Under the pieces are notes generated by a model that saw only the letters and a list, made by a program, of their open reading frames with translations, was not told the DNA's origin and did no database searches. A stretch of DNA of 24,079 nt, taken from NCBI GenBank assembly GCA_002413795.1, contig DHXS01000025.1, forward strand, positions 571 to 24,649. Direction: 5' to 3'. Positions 21,354-24,079 of this stretch are shown piece after piece. This DNA comes from Candidatus Saccharibacteria bacterium UBA5150. Its GTDB lineage: Bacteria; Patescibacteriota; Saccharimonadia; Saccharimonadales; UBA4665. The number at the start of each line of letters is the position of its first letter. The first letter of the stretch is position 1. Made by a program: the position numbers and the translations under genes.

Positions 21354-21382
21354 AGTATAACGTATTCGCGTTGAATTGTCAA
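21354..21382 (-). promoter_or_regulatory. Consensus promoter of the structured RNA (TTGACA-17-TATACT)
   Basis: Minus strand: TTGACA at 21377-21382, 17-nt spacer, TATACT at 21354-21359. The first G of the RNA (21346) is 8 nt downstream of the -10 box. Confidence 0.8.
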
Positions 21383-21430
21383 AATATCAAAGAGGTGTGC
21401 TGATATCATAATTTCTTAGATACGGGCTAG

Positions 21431-21634
21431 TTATGCCTCGCTATGGTGCCTGTGATACTTGAAGTAGTAGACCAGCGCTGTTATTCCCCAAAAGAACCAA
21501 AACAAAATCCCCCATCCGAACTTAGCCATAGGCTCAATACGTTTATCCCGCAACATGTACACGAACATCACAAATGACCAGACCAAAAAAGCCAAAGCGA
21601 AAAGAGCTAAAATTCTAATAACTGTGTCGGACAT
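21431..21634 (-). CDS. Small two-helix membrane protein, 67 residues
   Basis: Two hydrophobic segments (about residues 6-27 and 39-58) are separated by a charged loop, and the end is His-rich (KYHRHHSEA). The second helix followed by YYFKYHR resembles the PLDc_N-type small membrane domain, but the match is by eye only. The start is chosen as the ATG at 21632-21634. AAGGAG lies 8 nt upstream of it, whereas the GTG further upstream at 21643 overlaps that site. An extended -10 box (TGC-TACCAT) is upstream at 21665-21673. No terminator is visible before the RNA gene that follows on the same strand. Confidence 0.7.
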   Translation of the reverse strand: MSDTVIRILALFALAFLVWSFVMFVYMLRDKRIEPMAKFGWGILFWFFWGITALVYYFKYHRHHSEA

Positions 21635-21664
21635 AATAATCACTCCTTAGTTTTAGACAAGTTT

Positions 21665-21673
21665 ATGGTAGCA
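21665..21673 (-). promoter_or_regulatory. Extended -10 (TGC-TACCAT) upstream of the 67-residue gene
   Basis: Minus strand TGC-TACCAT, 30 nt before the ATG. A weaker version of the same box used by guaA and leuS. Confidence 0.4.
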
Positions 21674-21682
21674 CGGGGCTAT

Positions 21683-22426
21683 TTATTTGTGTACTCGGTT
21701 TGAGGGTATAGCCGCCTTGCGGTCGGCGACGCGCGGCAAGATGTAAAAGCCTAGAATCAGGGCGAAGAATACGGCAAAGCCGCACATAATGCTCGGCAAG
21801 CCGTCACGGGTCGACGGGCGGGCCACATTGATGATGGCCGTCGGCAGGACAAATACCAGCCAGCCGATGATCAGGCCACGCACTGCCTGGAGTTGTCTTA
21901 TGGCGCTTTTGCCCTTGGACATCAGCTGGTTGGCCCAGCGCATACCGAAGCCAATACTTATGCCCAGCCAGCCAAAGTAGTAGTACCAGTACAGGCCGCC
22001 CAAGTTGGCCCGCAGATGGAAAATCACGTAGTTGCCGTTGCACTGGTAGTTGTTGAAGGCATGCGGTATCAGCAGGAAAGTGGCAATGAAACCGGCCATG
22101 CTCAGGTAGGCCAAGGCGACCAGGCGTCGTTTGGGCTTGTCGGCAACGACGTGCAGTAGGTGCAGGCCAAGCGGCGGCAGGACGGTTATGATGGCAAAGC
22201 CCAGCCGTGACCAGACCGGCACGTGGCCGGCTGAACCGGTGCAGACAAAGTACTCGCTGACCTGGAAGCCGGCCAGCATCACCAGCGTCACCGCCACCAG
22301 CCGCCCAATGGTGTTCATTTTATAGCGCCAGATAGTATAAATGGCCAGTGACAGCTCGATTATAACCGTGGCCACCATTACCGGCGGCGAAAAACAATTC
22401 AGCTGGGTAGCCTTGCGGTTACGCAT
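21683..22426 (-). CDS. Seven-helix membrane protein, unknown function
   Basis: The 247 residues hold about seven hydrophobic segments (about 14-34, 39-61, 72-93, 102-121, 144-164, 183-201, 208-230), with little outside them. Four Cys (11, 62, 129, 215) lie near helix ends. An aromatic run (LYWYYYFGWLG) is in the fifth helix. The fold could be like the seven-helix sensor modules of some histidine kinases, but there is no kinase part. It has no Shine-Dalgarno site; an extended -10 box ends 10 nt before the ATG. It follows ligA by 24 nt. Confidence 0.8.
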   Translation of the reverse strand: MRNRKATQLNCFSPPVMVATVIIELSLAIYTIWRYKMNTIGRLVAVTLVMLAGFQVSEYFVCTGSAGHVPVWSRLGFAIITVLPPLGLHLLHVVADKPKRRLVALAYLSMAGFIATFLLIPHAFNNYQCNGNYVIFHLRANLGGLYWYYYFGWLGISIGFGMRWANQLMSKGKSAIRQLQAVRGLIIGWLVFVLPTAIINVARPSTRDGLPSIMCGFAVFFALILGFYILPRVADRKAAIPSNRVHK

Positions 22427-22436
22427 AATTAACAGG

Positions 22437-22445
22437 AGTATAGCA
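22437..22445 (-). promoter_or_regulatory. Extended -10 (TGC-TATACT) of the seven-helix protein gene
   Basis: Minus strand TGC-TATACT immediately downstream of the ligA stop codon and 10 nt before the ATG. The leader would be about 3-4 nt. Confidence 0.55.
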
Positions 22446-22450
22446 CACGG

Positions 22451-24050
22451 CTAGCCTTTTAGGAGCTGCAGGAATTCAGCCTCCGTGATCTGTTTGGTGC
22501 CCAATTTGGCAGCCTTGGCCAGCTTGCTGGCACCGACGTTATCACCCACCACCAGGTAATCGGTGTCCTTGCCGACGGAGCTCTGGAAAGTACCGCCTAG
22601 AGCACGGATTTTTTCGCCGGCTTCCTCCCGGCCCAGACTGTCCAGACTGCCGGTGACCACAAAGCTCTTACCGCTGAGTTTGCCGCCGACTTTCTTAACG
22701 GTCTGTGGCTGTACGCCCAGTTTTTTGAACTTCTCGAGCAGTTTTTGATTATGTGGCTCGCTAAACCACTCTACCGTCGACTCGGCCACAACCTCGCCGA
22801 TACCCTCTACTTCAGCCAGCTCATCGATTGTTGCCTTGCCTATTGCTTCCAGGCTACGAAAGTGATTGGCCAGGTCGGTGGCCGTTTGGGTGCCGATATG
22901 ACGTATGCCAAGGCCGTAAACAAAACGATTAAGAGGCGGGTTCTTTTTGGCCTGGATTGCAGCCACTAATTTATGGGCTGAAATTTCTGCGAAACGTTCC
23001 AGTTTAAGCACTTGCTCCTCTGTTAGCGTATAGATATCGGCCGGATCCTTAACAAGTTCAGCATTGATCAAAGCGATGACGTTTTTCTCTCCCAAACCCT
23101 CAATGTCGAGCGCCGCTTTGCTGGCAAAATGCTCAATTCGTTTCCAGGAACGCGACGGACAGGCATCGTTAGGGCAACGCCAAACGGCGTCTTCGGCCTT
23201 ATACTTAACAAGTTTAGTATTGCACTCCGGGCAATGCGTGGGCATCTTAAAAATCTTTTCCGAACCGTTTCTCAGCTTAACCAGCGGTTCTACGACTTCG
23301 GGAATTACATCCCCCGCTTTATGGACAATAACCGTATCGCCGATGCGGATGTCTTTGCGCTTAATTTCGCTTTCGTTGTGCAGGGTGGCCATTTGGACCG
23401 TACTGCCGGCCACCACCACCGCTTCCAGCATGGCGACCGGCGTGGCGGCGCCGGTGCGCCCAATGGATACGAATATGTCCTTAACTTTGGTGGTGGCCTG
23501 CTCGGCCGGGTACTTAAAGGCCACGGCCGCGCGGGGCGCTTTACCGACAACGCCCAGTCGCCGGTAAAGCCGGCGATCATTAGCTTTGATTACCAGCCCA
23601 TCGGTGTTAAAGGCCAGCTTTTGGCGTTCCGTTTCCCACTTATGGGCATAAGCAGTGACCTGCTTGATATCGGTCAGCACTTTGGCTTCGCGGTTGGCCA
23701 GAAAGCCCAGGGCGTGCAGGGCGTGGTAAGCCTCGGAGTAGGTAGGAACATCGGCCGGATCATCGCGCAGCAGGTCATAGGCCCGAAAGTGCAGCGGCCG
23801 GCCGACTACCAGTTTGGGGTCAAGCTGGCGGATGGTGCCGGCGGCGGTGTTGCGCGGGTTGGCGAACGGCGCCTTGCCCGCGGCGACGAGCTTCTCGTTG
23901 AGCTCGGCGAAGCCGGCCACCGGGAAGTAGACCTCGCCTCTGACCTCCAGCAGCGTAGGCACCGGGAACGCCGAGTCGGTCTCGGTCAGCCGTTCGGGGA
24001 CGTTGCCGAGGGTGCGTACGTTGGGCATGACGTCCTCGCCTGCTCGACCG
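22451..24050 (-). CDS. ligA: NAD-dependent DNA ligase LigA, 5' part missing and probably chimeric
   Basis: LigA seals nicks in replication and repair using NAD+. The visible part runs from the GEDV-x-PNVRT region of the adenylation domain, through LEVRGEVYFP and NPRN, to the OB fold (SIGRTGAATPVA), the Cys4 zinc finger (CPEC...RCPNDAC), the helix-hairpin-helix domain (IEGLGEKN, VEGIGEVVAE) and a C-terminal BRCT domain (GKSFVVTGSLDSLGREEA). The catalytic Lys (KxDG) and the NAD-binding Ia domain lie beyond the window. About 225 nt at the 5' end (23825-24050) have a very different codon composition from the rest, and the frame then runs into adapter sequence. The apparent ATG at 24067 is inside adapter and is not a start codon. 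Confidence 0.93.
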
Positions 24051-24079
24051 CTGTCTCTTCTACACATCTCCGAGCCCCC
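24051..24079. other. Nextera transposase adapter left at the contig end (artefact)
   Basis: CTGTCTCTT at 24051-24059, one mismatched base, then TACACATCTCCGAGCCC at 24061-24077. This is the mosaic-end plus read-2 part of the Illumina Nextera adapter, with mismatches only at 24060 and 24078 (27 of 29 bases match). It is not genomic. Confidence 0.95.

Noticed and set aside
21635..21643. GTG start three codons upstream for the 67-residue protein
   Set aside because: The GTG overlaps the AAGGAG site; the ATG at 21634 has correct 8-nt spacing.
24050..24067. LigA start codon at 24067
   Set aside because: The ATG lies in adapter sequence, and the adenylation motif KxDG must lie further upstream.

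Overview
The window looks like a contig end from a Candidatus Patescibacteria genome, most likely Saccharibacteria (TM7). This is an inference from the protein set and gene style, not from a 16S gene. Support: compact, mostly one-strand gene runs; protein-sequence style; a eukaryote-like two-repeat GMP synthase; peptidoglycan genes without the usual dcw neighbours; TGA used as a stop (for example in the alpha/beta hydrolase), which argues against the UGA-recoding Gracilibacteria/Absconditabacteria.

Layout. 1-6357 (minus strand) is a translation/RNA block. In transcription order it holds a small hypothetical gene, a gamma-glutamylcyclotransferase-like gene, leuS, rpmF-like, nusB, a Nudix hydrolase, rnc, rpsP and khpA (cut by the left edge). 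6435-10009 (minus) holds ddl, a VanX-type D,D-dipeptidase and guaA. 10103-10570 is a lone plus-strand unknown gene. 10575-14170 (minus) holds a Pro-rich membrane protein, then an alpha/beta hydrolase overlapping a membrane-anchored MurF-like ligase. 14263-14444 has tRNA-Leu and tRNA-Cys. 14501-15776 has a small unknown gene divergent from a class IV aminotransferase. 15755-18704 has a ROK-like kinase, a membrane protein, tRNA-Gly, tRNA-Phe and a stomatin/slipin. 18764-20457 has an unknown gene, tRNA-Ala and corA. 20458-21643 is the most unusual part: a structured corA leader, a palindrome next to a strong promoter, a small unknown gene and a free-standing structured RNA gene. 21683-24050 has a seven-helix membrane protein and ligA.

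The best candidate for something undescribed is the ~100-nt minus-strand RNA at 21244-21346. It has a consensus promoter (TTGACA, 17 nt, TATACT) directly upstream, its 5' and 3' ends pair, it encloses a branched fold, and it ends in six U. A second candidate is the ~130-nt structured leader of corA with two mutually exclusive helices.

Two technical problems matter for any reader. The last 29 bases (24051-24079) are Nextera transposon adapter with two mismatches. The ~225 bases before them have about 91% GC at third codon positions against about 68% in the next 75 codons of the same gene, so the 5' part of ligA shown here is probably a chimeric extension from another, high-GC organism.

A recurring regulatory theme is an extended -10 box (TGC followed by a TATAAT-like hexamer), or a plain -10, placed 5-10 nt before the start codon. 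This implies leaderless or nearly leaderless mRNAs for guaA, leuS, ddl, the hydrolase-MurF pair and the seven-helix protein. Other genes (khpA, slipin, corA, the 163-aa gene) keep clear Shine-Dalgarno sites.
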